From: Perilla frutescens
Taxonomy: Eukaryota; Streptophyta; Magnoliopsida; Lamiales; Lamiaceae
Direction: 5' to 3'
NCBI GenBank assembly: GCA_026008535.1
Contig: BRKX01000011.1
Coordinates: forward strand, 16,004,001 to 16,068,000
Length of the DNA stretch: 64,000 nt
The position numbers were made by a program, and so were the translations under genes. The notes beneath the pieces are model-generated. The model was not told where the DNA came from. It saw only the letters and a program-made list of their open reading frames with translations, and ran no database searches. Below are positions 35,299-46,303 of this stretch, piece after piece. Every line of letters starts with the position of its first letter. Within the stretch, counting starts at the first letter, position 1.

Positions 35299-35960
35299 TC
35301 AGTATCTCTCTTTAGCTGGAGTGGTCCCTTGGCCTTTTTCTTCCAGTTTATCATCTTCATCATGTGATGCTAGCTCCAGCAGTCCTAACTGTATGCATAG
35401 CTCCATAAACCTTGCTTCAAGCAATGATTTGGTGAAGATGTCGGCTATCTGCTTCTCAGTATTGACATATTTGATGCATATGTCCTTCTTCTCGATGTGA
35501 TCTCTGATGAAGTGGTGCCTTATGTCAATGTACTTAGTTCTTAAATGTAGAACTGGATTCTGAGATATCGCAATTGCACTATTGTTTTCACAGTAGATAG
35601 GCACTTCTTCAGTTTCAACTTTGTAATCATTCAACTGTTGCTTCATCCAGAGTATTTGAGCATAGCAGCTTCCAGTAGCTACATACTCTGCTTCAGTTGT
35701 TGACATGGCAACTGAATGCTGCTTCATGCTAAACCAGGATATCAGTTTGCTTCCAAGAAACTGACATGTTCCACTGGTGCTTTTTCTGTCAATCTTGTAT
35801 CCACCAAAGTCTGAATCTGAATATCCAATTAAACTCAAACTGTCATCTCTGGGATACCATAATCTAAGATTTATGGTTCCTTTGAGATATTTGATAATTC
35901 TCTTAGCTGCTTCAAGATGAATTTTCTTTGGATTGGCTTGAAACCGTGCACATAGACCGA
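35299..35960 (-). pseudogene. RNase H domain of the SIRE-like pol
   Basis: Intact for 179 codons (35838-35299). It has the Copia RNase H series GYSDSDFGG, RKSTSGTCQFLG, STTEAEYVATG and the terminal CENNSAIAI, TKYIDIRHHFIRDH, with the acidic catalytic residues in place. It is in the same frame as RT, integrase and gag upstream, and ends pol. Confidence 0.9.
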
Positions 35961-36935
35961 CTGAATATGAGATGTCTGGTCGGCTGGTTGTTAAGTAAAG
36001 TAGTGATCCAATGATTCATCTGTAGTAAGTTTGGCTAACTGATTCTCCTTCTTCATCAAGAGTTAGCTGAACTGATGTGTTCATTAGAACCTTGAGAGTG
36101 TTTCCTTTACTTACTCCAAACTTCTTGACTAGCTCCTTGGTGTACTTCGTCTGGCTAATGTGAATTCCATCTTTCAGCTGCTTTACTTGGAGTCCTAGGA
36201 AGAATGTCATTTCTCCCATCATGCTCATCTCGAATTCGCTTTGCATCAGTTGAGTGAACCGTGTGCATAGATCTTTGCTCTTTGATCCAAAAATTATGTC
36301 ATCTACATAAATTTGAACCATTAAGATCTCATTTTATCATTCTATTTGGAATAGAGTTCGATCAATGAATCCTTTTTGAAACCCATTTTTCAGCAAGAAT
36401 GTTGTTAGAGTTTCATACCACACTCTTGGAGCTTGTTTTAATCCGTAGATAGCCTTTTTCAGTTTGAAGACTTGATCACCAATTTCAAAGCCTGGTGGTT
36501 GCTCGACATACACATCCTCCTTGAGCATTCCTTGAAGAAAAGCACTCTTGACATCCATTTGGTAGACTGTGAAGTTAAAGTGAGCTTCATAGGCAAGGAA
36601 CAGTCTGATGGCTTCTAATCTTGCAACTGGTGCAAATGTCTCATCAAAGTCGATTCCTTCACTTTATGAGTAACCTTTGGCTACCAGTCTGGCCTTGTTC
36701 CTTGTGATCACTCCTTGTTCATCCAGTTTGTTGCGAAACACCTATTTTGTGCCAATGACCTTCTGGGTTTTTGGCCTATCAACAAGAAACCATACGTCAT
36801 TTCATGTGAACTGGTTCAGCTCTTCTTACATAGCCATGATCCAGTCTGAATCTTCTAAGGCTTCTTTGATGTTTGCTGGTTCAGTTTGAGAGATGAAGCA
36901 TGTGAATAAAGCATGCTCAGTTGATCCTCTGGTCT
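35961..36935 (-). pseudogene. Reverse transcriptase domain of the SIRE-like pol
   Basis: Motifs in order: ARLVAKGYS, DFDETFAPVARLEAIR, MDVKSAFLQGMLKEDVYVEQ, KAIYGLKQAPRVWYE, and the catalytic IYVDDIIFGSKS with YVDD at 36298-36309. One continuous frame with about eight nonsense codons (for example at Trp before VFRNKL and Gln after GYS) and no frameshift. Confidence 0.9.
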
Positions 36936-38520
36936 AAACTTGACTTCTTGGATCACCAACTATCTTGTCAGTTAGATGGCTTCGAAGCCACTTGGGCAAT
37001 ATGGCTTCAGCTGAGTCTCCAGCTGGCTTTTCTGTGATGACGTCATCAGTTTCCCTTTCATCAGTTGGCTCGGCATTCTCATCATTTCTTCCCCCTGCTT
37101 CAGTTTTGGGGTTTGCGGTCTCAGCACGATTTGTGTCTTCATTGACCAAGTTGTTCTCAACTTGCTTAGTACCAGTTTCATTGCCTTCTTCTAATGAAAC
37201 TTCAAACCACTCTGGAACAATGTGATCTACATAGTCCTGCGAATTTTCAGTTTCACTAGGTAGTACTTGAACTGATGTGTCTATAGTTTCTTTGTTCCTG
37301 TACTCATTAGCAAATTCATCAAATACCACATGACATGTTATTTCCACAACAAGAGTTCGTTTATTGAACACTCTATAAGCTTGTGCATGAGAAGAGTTAT
37401 ACCCAAGAAATATTCCCTCATCAGCTTTAGCACTAAAAGCTTTCAATTGAGTCTTGCCATTGTTGTGAATATAACATTTACAGCCAAATATTTTAAAATA
37501 TGAGATAGAAGGCTTACGACCCTTGTACAGTTCATAAGGTGTCTTGCCATGGGCTGCTACAATGGTACTTCGATTTTGAGTATGGCAAGCTGTGTTGACT
37601 ACTTCAGCCCAGTACCCTTCAGCTATATTGGCATTAGCTATCATCGCTCGAGCTGCTTCCTTTAGTGTTCAGTTGTGCCTTTCAGCTACACCGGTCTGTT
37701 GTGGAGTTCTTGCAGCTGAGTGTTCATGAGTAATCCCAAGCTGGTTGAGGAAGCTGATCATGTGTTGATTCACAAATTCAATTCCATTGTCAGAACGAAT
37801 CCTTTGAACTGATCTTTCCTTTTCAGTTTGTAGTCTTCTGATCAGCGCCGTGAGCTTGTCATATGATTCATCTTTGCTCCTCAAGAATTCCAACCATGTA
37901 TATCTTGAGTAATCATCAACTACTACAAGAGTGAATCTTTTGCCTTTTGGAGTTTGAGGTCTAACTGGACCAAACAAATCCATGTGTAGCAGTTGAAGAC
38001 AGTCAGTTGTTCCTGGTGGGTGACTCTTATTCTTGAAGGATGACTTCACTTGCTTCCCTTTTTGACATGGTCCGCATACATCTGTTTTCTTGTATATCTC
38101 CTTGGGAAGCCCCTCAACTAACTCTTTCTTAGCTAGATAGTTGATTGTTTTGAAGTTGAGGTGGTTCAGTCGACGATGCCATAGCCAGCTTGCTTCAGTT
38201 GATCCTTTTGAGAGAAAGCAAGCTTCTGAGTAGCCGGTTGACCAGTCAACAATGTACATTTTGCCTCTCCTGATGCCGGTTAGCAAAATTACTCCAGTTG
38301 ACTTGTCTTTTATGTTGCAGGAGTTTTTGGTGAAGTCAACTGAGTAGTCATTGTCACACAGCTGGCTGATGCTAAGTAATTTGTGCATTAGTCCATCCAC
38401 GTGGGAGACTTCATTCACAACTACTTTTCCTTTGACAACGAATCCTTCTCCAATGGTTCGACTTTTGGAGTTGTCTCCTAATATGACGAGTGGACCTTTG
38501 ATTTCTTCATAACCGTCGAG
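36936..38520 (-). pseudogene. Integrase domain of the SIRE-like pol
   Basis: The zinc-binding HHCC is intact (WHRRLNHL ... CGPCQKGK). The DDE core is complete: MDLFGP, RSDNG and GVAERHN. A single TGA at 37669, where relatives have Arg (CGA), splits the domain. The C-terminal region has the SIRE-type block IFGCKCYIHNN ... GYNSSHAQAYRVFNKR and then the usual acidic, variable linker to RT. Confidence 0.9.
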
Positions 38521-38700
38521 ATCTTCTCTGTCTCTGGTCATGTGCTTGGAGCACGCACTATCTAGATACCAAATGTCTTTGGTTTTCTTTATAGATAGGA
38601 TGCTCTTGTCCTGCAGAGAAAAGGATTAGCATTTAGGGACCCGTTTCATATCGGGTCCTTTTTGATACATTAAGCCTTTTGGAATCCAGACTTGTCAAAC
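38521..38700 (-). pseudogene. Protease domain of the SIRE-like pol
   Basis: Contains WYLDSACSKHMTRDR. The family norm is WYLDSGCS, so the catalytic triplet Asp-Ser-Gly has become Asp-Ser-Ala. It is in frame with gag upstream and integrase downstream, after two nonsense codons. Confidence 0.75.
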
Positions 38701-40986
38701 TTTTGGCTTCTTATCACTTAAAGAGTCAACTGATTTGGATAGTTTCATCAGTTTCGACTCTCTTTCAACTCTCCTTGAGTCGGTTGAATGGTACCTGCGT
38801 TGAAAGTTAGTGGGATAAAACAATTCAACTAGTACACAATTATTTCGAGATTTCTGAGTTCTTCGATCAGGCCAATGTCTTGTATGTTTCCAGTTCATTG
38901 GATTGAACCCTTTTGGATCAGCTCTTGGTTCATTTCTGGAATCCAAATATTCATCATAATGATGATAGGGTTGAAATGATTTTCTTTGATCTCTCTTAGA
39001 AGTGCTTTGATTAAACTTCTTAGGAGGGTAGGCTTGAGATCTAAACTGGTCTTTCTTTTCATAGTGAACTGATCTGCCAGTTTGCCTTGAGGGAATTTTA
39101 AACTGAGTTGGTGGCCTTTGTTAAATTGGAGGTTTTGGACGAGTGAACTGACTTGAGTGAACTGATGGTCTTGGCTGGGAACAGGGCTTCAGCTGACTAG
39201 GTGTTTTAGGTTGGTAGAACTGACCAAATTGTCTAGGCTGAGTTTGGGGATTTTTCAATATTCCATTTCCTTTGTTTGACTCAGCTGGCTGATCCTGAGA
39301 TCTCGTGAACTCTTTTAGGATTCCCTTATCACTGGGTTGAGCAACTGCTTTTCCTTTTTCTTGAGTAGTGAACTTGCTATATCCCAGCCCTGAACTGCCA
39401 GTTCCAGTTCTTTAATGACTGAATATTTCATCTAGAGTCTGAGATCCCTTTTTGAACTTTAGATTTACCTTTTCTTTTTTAAGGATCTCTTGCTTGAGTT
39501 TTTTATTTTCTTCCTCTAGATCAGCAGTTCTCAGTTTCAATTTTTCAAATTCTATAAACTGAGATTCAAGATAATTTAATCTTTCATGATCAATGCTCAG
39601 TTTCCTGAACTTGTTTCTCAGTTCATCATTTTCATCTTTCAGTTTAACATGTAAACAAGAGATTGAAGCTAATTTGTCTGCTAGCATCATGAGTTTCACA
39701 TCAAGTTCATTACTAGAGACAGTTGCTTCATTGATATGATAAAAAGAAGTTTGAGAGTCAGCTGTACTAACCTCTTCATCATGGTCAGCCATGAGGCAGA
39801 ATAATGCTTCATCATCATCTGAGCTGTAGCCATCAGAATTGATTCCAGACGGATAGTCTGAATCATCCAGCACAGCATTCTCGAGATTTGCGACCATTGC
39901 TTTTCTTTTGAAGAAGAATCTTTTTACCTTGGCTTTCTTGTCTTCGGGGAGTTCTGGACATTCGAACCTATAATGTCCTTGTTTATGACAATGAAAACAT
40001 TCTACATTGCGATTGCCACTCCTGAATGGTTCAGCTGGTTGGTAGGCCTTTTCAGCTTTTGGGATTTCATCAGTCTGAGGTGAACCTGATTATTTATCCC
40101 GGGCTCTGTTCAACTTTTCCAGCAACTTGGTAACTGATTGAATCTGATCATTGATGTCATCAGTCAGATTCTCCTTCTTTTCAGTTGCATCCCTTTTCCG
40201 TTCAGTTGAAGATCCGCCTTAGTTTTCTTTGGCTGGTGAGCTCCTAGGTCAGAAGTTGTTTCTTCCTCGAGTGTCTCTAAACCTGGACCTTTCGCCATAG
40301 AAAGCTGCGTCTTGAGCTAAAGATGTCGACGCTTCTCTTTTTCGGTTTAGACTGTACTCATGAGCTTTAAGAGAACCAAATAGTTCCCTTGGAGTGATGC
40401 TGTTTAGGTTTCTTGACTCTTTTGTAGCTATCACTTTCATATCCCATTCGTCAGTGAGATTATCCAATATTTTGGAATTCATCTCTGAATTGGGATAACT
40501 TCTCCCAAGGTTGTTCATCTCACTGATGATGCCTAGAAATCTAGTTTCAAGGCTTGAGATGGACTCTTCTGCCTGCATTTTGAAGGATTCATACCTGTCA
40601 ACTGTCAGTTGGAGCTTGTTTCCTTTTATACCTTCGGACTCTCTGCAAAGATCTGCTAGTAGGTCCCATATTTCCTTGGCAGTTGTGTAGTTCTTTGTAT
40701 CCTTCATACGATCTTCATCTAGAGTTTGAAATAATGTAGCTTGAGCAACAAACTCTAGATTTTTCAACTTCTTCTCTTCACTGGTGAGAAGATTAGTTGG
40801 CTTTGGGATCCTTTCCGGTTGATTGATATCAACTATGTGAGCATCATTGTCCATCATGATGATGATTGGACCTTCTTCAATGACTTTCCACATATTCTCA
40901 TGAATTTTGCAGAGATGTGCCTTCATTCTCCTGCTCCAGTTAACATAGTTCTCAACTGAAGATAAAGGTAGCTTATGGTTTCCCAT
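38701..40986 (-). pseudogene. Gag of the SIRE-like element
   Basis: The probable start is ATG 40986 (MGNHKLPLSS). The frame is also open back to the primer site, but that part overlaps the PBS. A UBN2-type capsid runs to ~40249 (KEIWDLLADLCRESEG; ILDNLTDEWDMKVIATKESR), then comes a zinc knuckle CFHCHKQGHYRFEC with all ligands present (~39990). A long coiled-coil-like acidic region follows (39890-39410) and then a basic Gln/Pro-rich tail. About six nonsense codons, no frameshift. Confidence 0.85.
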
Positions 40987-41060
40987 AGCTGGAATGTTAG
41001 CACAGATAATTAGATCTGATTCAGTTGATCTGTAGAAACGGCTGATCCTTAGAATCAACC

Positions 41061-41072
41061 GCTCTGATACCA
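41061..41072 (-). other. Primer binding site, initiator tRNA-Met (SIRE-like)
   Basis: A perfect TGGTATCAGAGC on the minus strand, two bases from the LTR start at 41075. Confidence 0.9.
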
Positions 41073-41074
41073 CT

Positions 41075-42403
41075 TGTTGGTCCCAGGCGAGTCGGTATCA
41101 GTTTAGAGGCGGGGGGGTGAATAAACTGATTCAAAAACTTTGACTTTAGATGCGGAATAACATGGCCCTTTGACTCACTTGAAGAAACTTATCTATGCAC
41201 CAACTTGATAATCAGTTGAGACAGTTTGAGTGCAGCTTGTGTGATGTTGTATGCAGTTAGAGATATGCAATGATCAATAAGTACAGCACACAAGAGATTT
41301 ATAGAGGTTCGAAGTCTCAAACTTCTACGTCCTTTCTTCCTTCCGCAGAAGGGCAACTTCACTATATAACTTGAGTTCCTATACAAATTACACAATGAAG
41401 GACAGTTGGCTAAACCTGGTAACTGCTCGCTACCTCAGCTAGTCGACGGCTCACACTTGAAGTCCCTAACTGCCCGCTAGGAAGGTAGGTGCTATTATCG
41501 TCTTTACAAGGTTTTAGATCTCTTTCGATCTTCAAGAGGTTAGTCTTGAACAAGGGGGTATCAACTGATGTGCTCCTTTAATTGAGCTGAGTAGTTGATC
41601 GTTGAATAGCTGGAACTGAGAAGGCTGCCCTGGCTGGATCGTCAACAGCTGGCTGATATCTTGAATCAGTAAATTCTTCTTCTCAGTTTGACTTTCGCAG
41701 TTTTTATCAGACATTGCACTTGAGCTTGAGTGGGAGGGAGAAAGAAAAGCTATGCTTGTATATGCGAAGGTTGGCAAGAATTTGTGGTTGCGAAGTGTGT
41801 TTAGAACTCTGATTCACCCGTCTTTTATAGAGGAGTGATTCTGTGACCGTTGAGTTCCATTGTCCGTTTGATCAGTGGCTCTATTAGCTTATCAACGGCA
41901 GGAGGTCTTAAATGATAGCTTGGATCATTTGGTTGAAGTAGCCGTTACTCTGCCAATCGATCTTCATTAAATTCCAGGATCTTTGAAGGAGCATTTATTC
42001 CAAGATACGCTGATTTAAGCAATACACTCCACGAGTCTTCTGGCTTCAGCTCTCTTGGCAGTTTGGAAATTCAGTTGGCAGTTTTGGATTTCTCAGCTCA
42101 GTTACATTATCGTCCTAGCTGGTAGTTCTGAGCTTGTCAGCTGAGTTTAACTATTGCTCCAGTTGGCGATTCTGGGCTTGTCAGCTGAGTTTGACTCTTG
42201 CTCTAGTTGACGGTTCTTGGCTTCTCAGCTGAGTCTGCCTGCTGCTCCAGTTGGCAGTTCTGGACTTATCAGCTGAGTCTGGCTATCGCTCCAGTTGGCA
42301 GTTCTGGGCTTATCAGCTGAGTCTGGCTATCGCTCCAGTTGGCAGTTCTGGACTTGTCAGCTGAGATTGGCCATTGCTCCAGTTAGCAGTTCTGGGCTTG
42401 TCA
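41075..42403 (-). repeat. Truncated 5' LTR of the SIRE-like element
   Basis: Closely matches 25396-26700 (TGTTGGTCCC, CTTCCGCAGAAGGGCAACTT, the TATA region) but stops at 42403 inside the U3 44-bp array after 8 units. About 300 bp of distal U3 and any target-site duplication are gone. Confidence 0.85.
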
Positions 42404-42424
42404 GTTAAATAGTGCAGATGGTTT

Positions 42425-43902
42425 TGTAATTACACTAAATTCTAAAGCATATTCTTCTACAAATATCACTAATTTACTAAATCATGATCGAGCTTTTGCT
42501 CAAGTATAAAACTAAGATCTAATGCATGTGATATAATTTCAGATATAATGTTATTGTTCTCGGGAAGTTTATAAATACACACACACACACATATATTTAT
42601 AGTGACAATGATAAATGAATTTATTTATTAAAAATCATAATGATAGCCATTTTCTTGTTGAATAATTACCGTGGATGTGAATTTGGTAGTTTGAAATCCT
42701 ATTGATCCATTTCATTTTACTTTAATTATTATATATTCAAGGTGTTGGTAGAGAAGAAGTAAAAGTGGAAGAGAGAGTAAGAATTAAGGATTTGGTTTTG
42801 TTTTCAATTTTGGGAATTTGTTTCTAATTTCAGTCATGTATTTTGAAGAGTAAGGGAAGGATTTATTTTGAAAATAATTTATTTTGAACACATTTATTTT
42901 CTTTTAAATTATAAAATGACCCCCAGAAGGTTTTATTCAGAACTTTATAAATTAATTATTTAGGCTTATAATTTCTGATTTTTAGATATATGAAAAAATA
43001 GAATTGGATATTAAATAATTTATCGAGATTATTTTGATACTAGGTGCGGTGCAATTAAGACCCTCATCCATTTTGTGAATATCTGCTCAATTTTACCTGC
43101 TCTCTATTATCAGGTGGGTGAAATTATTATCTTAGAAATAAAAGTATATGATATATGATCTTTGAAACATAAATGTTTTTAGGCAAACTTGAATTATCAT
43201 GTATGGAATGTCGATAGCATTTTATATGTACATAATAGTGTTTAGTATGCACATAAGTGTTTTGTACACACCATAATATGTCATGTGCATAGTTCAAGAT
43301 GTATTCTAAAATCAAAGGAAAAGTACCCTAAATACATTATTCCAATGATTTATTTTAGTTGGATAAATAGAAAGAAATTATCACGATCCCCACCACTGAG
43401 TACATTTTGAGAATGCTCACCCCATGTTTTTAAATGTTTTCAGGTTAGTGAGCTTAGAACAACATGAAGGAAATCAGTGAACTTGCTTTTGACACTCTAG
43501 TTAATTAATTTGAACTTTTGGACTTGCTGCTTTCCGTAAACTATTTTGAACTTGATATTTCATATTCATTCATGGTTTTTGTACTAACTTAAACTAGTAG
43601 TTGAATAATATGATTTTATCAATGCTTTGACTATGAACTTTATATTTTAGAACTTATGAGTTTCTTTTCGAAATGAATTTGGATTTTATTGGAGTTTATG
43701 AAATGTAGGAATTTTGATATATATATATATATATTAATATATATATTATATGTATATATATTGTGCTACATTTTCTACATAAGATTTCTAGCATGAGTAA
43801 TTGAAAAAAACTTATTACTTGAACTATTATTATTGATAATCATTTTCCGCTTTAAATAATAGAAAGAGTAACATTTTAAATTATAGAATTTCGGGTGTTA
43901 CA
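42425..43902 (+). repeat. Possible solo LTR (chromovirus-like)
   Basis: The segment ends TTTCGGGTGTTACA, a common 3' end of plant Gypsy/chromovirus LTRs, and contains a GAATGCTCACCCC...TTTTCAGGTTAGTGAG block typical of their R/U5. The proposed start, TGTAATTACA at 42425, is a guess and the flanks show no matching 5-bp duplication. Confidence 0.3.
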
Positions 43903-44253
43903 TTTAACCCCCTCGACTTTCTAAAATGACTCACATTGTCCTGCCCTTTTGTGAATGAAAAAATTAACATCATTAACAAACACACACCAACTCACATTTT
44001 TCTCACATACTATGACCATTTCACATACTTTTTACACATAATTTTATACATACTTTTATAATTAACCAAAGTTACAAAATATTAATAAATTATGGCTAAT
44101 AATTAATAAAATAATAAATTTAGAATAGTAATACTATATTATGAAAAAATAAACATTTATAATATATATATATTGAGATAATTTATAAACTTATTTTGAA
44201 TTTTGAAATTTGATGATGAATTATACAAGTAGACATTGAATCTTTATTATGAA

Positions 44254-44280
44254 CTAGTAATTCTCCCGTGCATCGCACGG
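44254..44280 (-). mobile_element. Helitron-type 3' terminus
   Basis: On the minus strand a hairpin (CCGTGC, loop GAT, GCACGG) is followed after eight bases by CTAG and then T. That is the Helitron 3' end structure: short stem-loop, 8-12 nt, CTRR, host T. The body would extend to the right and the MULE at 44672 may have inserted in it. No 5' TC end was identified. Confidence 0.5.
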
Positions 44281-44661
44281 ATGAAATACACATAATTTAT
44301 GTTTTTATTGAAATATCATACTTCAAAATTATTCCTTTTAGTATTAACTTCCAATAATATTAATTAAATGATTGTGAGGTTTAAAATTTGTACTTCAAAT
44401 ATGGGGATATCAAAATTCTTCCATTAGAAATGAAAAACTCTGTATAATTATTTTGTAATATGCTTATTTCATAGACGAATTTAAACAATGATTGAAGAAT
44501 CTAAATTCACTGTCTTCGTCTCGCATACCATCATCACACCAATATATTTTTCTCCACCTACACATTACAAAAAGTAACAAAAATAATATTGATTTTGAAG
44601 ATTTATAATGGATTATATTTAATGCTAAAAAATAAAATTGAGAAACTAAAATAAGTGTATC

Positions 44662-44671
44662 ACCAAACCCA
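44662..44671. other. MULE target-site duplication, left copy
   Basis: ACCAAACCCA, repeated exactly at 61481-61490 on the other side of the element. Confidence 0.85.
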
Positions 44672-44970
44672 GAGTTGAAAGTTTTTTAAGGACAACAACT
44701 TAGGGTGATTTGGAAAAAAGGACAAATTTCTTGTGGGCCGCAATTTAAGGACATTAAAATTTAATTGTTGTGTCCGTAGGCTAATTTTCAGCCCGAACGG
44801 GCTTCACCTCACGTGAGAGGCACGTGATGTCCTACGTGGAGCCCGTTCGTTGAGTTGGAAAATAAACCATCATCTCTACTTAAAAAATAGCGATTGAAAA
44901 AAGAAATCAAATTTCCCCCAAATTGTAGAACCCTAATCGCTCAAAGAACACAAATCGCTCATCCTAAATT
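44672..44970. repeat. Left terminal inverted repeat of the MULE
   Basis: Pairs with 61182-61480 over its whole length with scattered differences. It includes a hairpin (CGAACGGGCT/AGCCCGTTCG) whose loop holds three ACGT-core boxes, and ends at CAAATCGCTCATCC. Confidence 0.9.
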
Positions 44971-45086
44971 CATAGAAGCGCGACAATGAACACTAGTTCT
45001 CTTGCACGACTAGTAAAATCGAAGCTCGGCAACAATGGTGAACGTGAGGGATATTCGACATTTTAATCGACCGCCTCATATGTGCA

Positions 45087-45439
45087 GTAAGTAACTATCT
45101 CCCAGTCTCTCTATTTCTCTCTTTTATCTTATGTTTTTGGGGTTTAGGGTTTAGGTGTGGTCCCAAATAGTTCTGTAACTACTGAAGCTCTAGTTTACTT
45201 TATGTTTGGTGGTGGATTTTTTTTTATGCAGTTGAAGCATTGAATATTGTAATGAATGAATGAGGGTGGTCCCTTTGCATTTATTTTAATGAAAAAATTA
45301 TCCTTTGCTCGATTTTGTGAAATATTGTGGAATGTGGGGTTTGTAGGCTATGAATATGTTTATACTTTATCTGCTTTTAGTATTTTGGGTGTTTTTTATT
45401 TTTAGGGCTTATTTTTTTTATTTTTTTTGTTGGCTGTAG
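45087..45439 (+). other. Putative 5' leader intron of the MULE transposase gene
   Basis: GTAAGTAACT at 45087 and a long T-rich tract ending GTTGGCTGTAG at 45439 form a good plant GT-AG pair. The transposase ATG follows 11 bases later at 45451. Confidence 0.55.
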
Positions 45440-45450
45440 AACCTCCAAAT

Positions 45451-45870
45451 ATGTTCCTGTCTATTGTGTTGCATTACAATGGTGAGTTTATCTTATCACC
45501 TATTGCTAAGTATGTGGGTGGGTCAAAAATGATAATAGACAAAGTTGTTGCTGGGCAATTGACCTTAACATCTCTAAAAAATAGTCTTGCTGAATGGTTA
45601 TTAATTGATGGGGATGTAAGGATTTACGTCTTAGAAGATAACATGTTTAAGGTGTTTTCTTCTGATGATGAAGTTAGAGAGGCTTGTGTAAGTGCACTGG
45701 GGGTAAGACAAGTTGTCTTTTATGTAGAAGAAGAGGTATTGAAACAGGGGTTGGGGAGTGTGATGCGGATGTTGATGTTGTGATAGATGAAGTTTTTCAG
45801 AAATTGAGAGGCCAGGGTGATGAAGATGATGAGAGTGAGGATGACAGTGATTATAATATGGTTGAAGGGC
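45451..45870 (+). pseudogene. MULE transposase, N-terminal part
   Basis: From ATG 45451: MFLSIVLHYNGEFILSP, AKYVGGSKMIIDKV. The pattern 'hydrophobic - HxGxF - YVGG' is the usual N-terminus of MULE transposases of the FAR1/MuDR class. A one-base frame change near 45740 is needed to pass from VVFYVEEE to the acidic stretch (DEDDESEDDSDYN) that continues to 45870, where the Athila LTR interrupts the exon. The rest of the protein resumes at 57823. Confidence 0.75.
45866..45870. other. Athila target-site duplication, left copy
   Basis: AGGGC, against AGAGC at 57823-57827 after the right LTR: a 5-bp duplication with one transition. Confidence 0.65.
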
Positions 45871-46126
45871 TGATAAACTCAGGATTTGCATGCGTTTCGG
45901 ATGTACTTTTGACGTATTTTTGGAGTCAAATGCATGCGTTTGTGATTGTTTTGAATAGTTTTATGTTGTGTTGGTAAAATCACGGGTTTATCGAGTTTTG
46001 ACAGGAAAATCGCCTATTTTGGACGTGCTTTGAAGTGTACATGATTACCGGGTGGAAGGAGTACTTGAGTGGAGACCGAGAAGGCGAAAACGAGCCGAAA
46101 AATCATAATTTTACAGAATGTCCAAT

Positions 46127-46241
46127 GGAACGGACCGTGCCACGAAGTGAAAAAAGCTGGACCTCTCGGTACCAACGGCACGGACCGTGCCCCAAACCGT
46201 AACCTGACGCGAGACTTTTGTTCAATGGCACAGACCGTGCC
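46127..46241. promoter_or_regulatory. Palindrome cluster in the 5' LTR U3
   Basis: Three copies of GGCACGGACCGTGCC (a 7-bp inverted repeat around one A), each with at most one change, at 46127, 46177 and 46227: exactly 50 bp apart and 60-170 bp upstream of the TATA box. Confidence 0.7.
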
Positions 46242-46294
46242 GCAGTGTTCCGAAATTTGGGTGTTTTCCTTGTTGGGATCTGTTTTTCCCCAAC

Positions 46295-46303
46295 TATATA
46301 AGG
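46295..46303 (+). promoter_or_regulatory. TATA box of the Athila LTR
   Basis: TATATAAGG preceded by TTTTTCCCCAAC. Also present at 56920 in the right LTR. Confidence 0.6.

Larger units (their letters stand above)
25396..42403 (-). mobile_element. SIRE/Maximus-like Copia retrotransposon with three extra genes
   Basis: Minus-strand order: truncated 5' LTR (42403-41075), Met primer site, gag, protease, integrase, RT, RNase H, three accessory ORFs, polypurine tract, complete 3' LTR (27203-25396). Total ~17 kb, about 7.5 kb of it between pol and the 3' LTR. Pol and accessory frames are largely indel-free but carry many nonsense codons. SIRE-like placement rests on the integrase C-terminal block (GYNSSHAQAYRVFNKRT) and the long 3' region. 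Confidence 0.85.
42404..44671. other. AT-rich stretch with TE traces, no gene
   Basis: No coding frame. It contains an AC/TA microsatellite (~42580-42597), a TA-rich run (43720-43760), a possible solo LTR and a Helitron-like end (listed separately). Confidence 0.45.
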
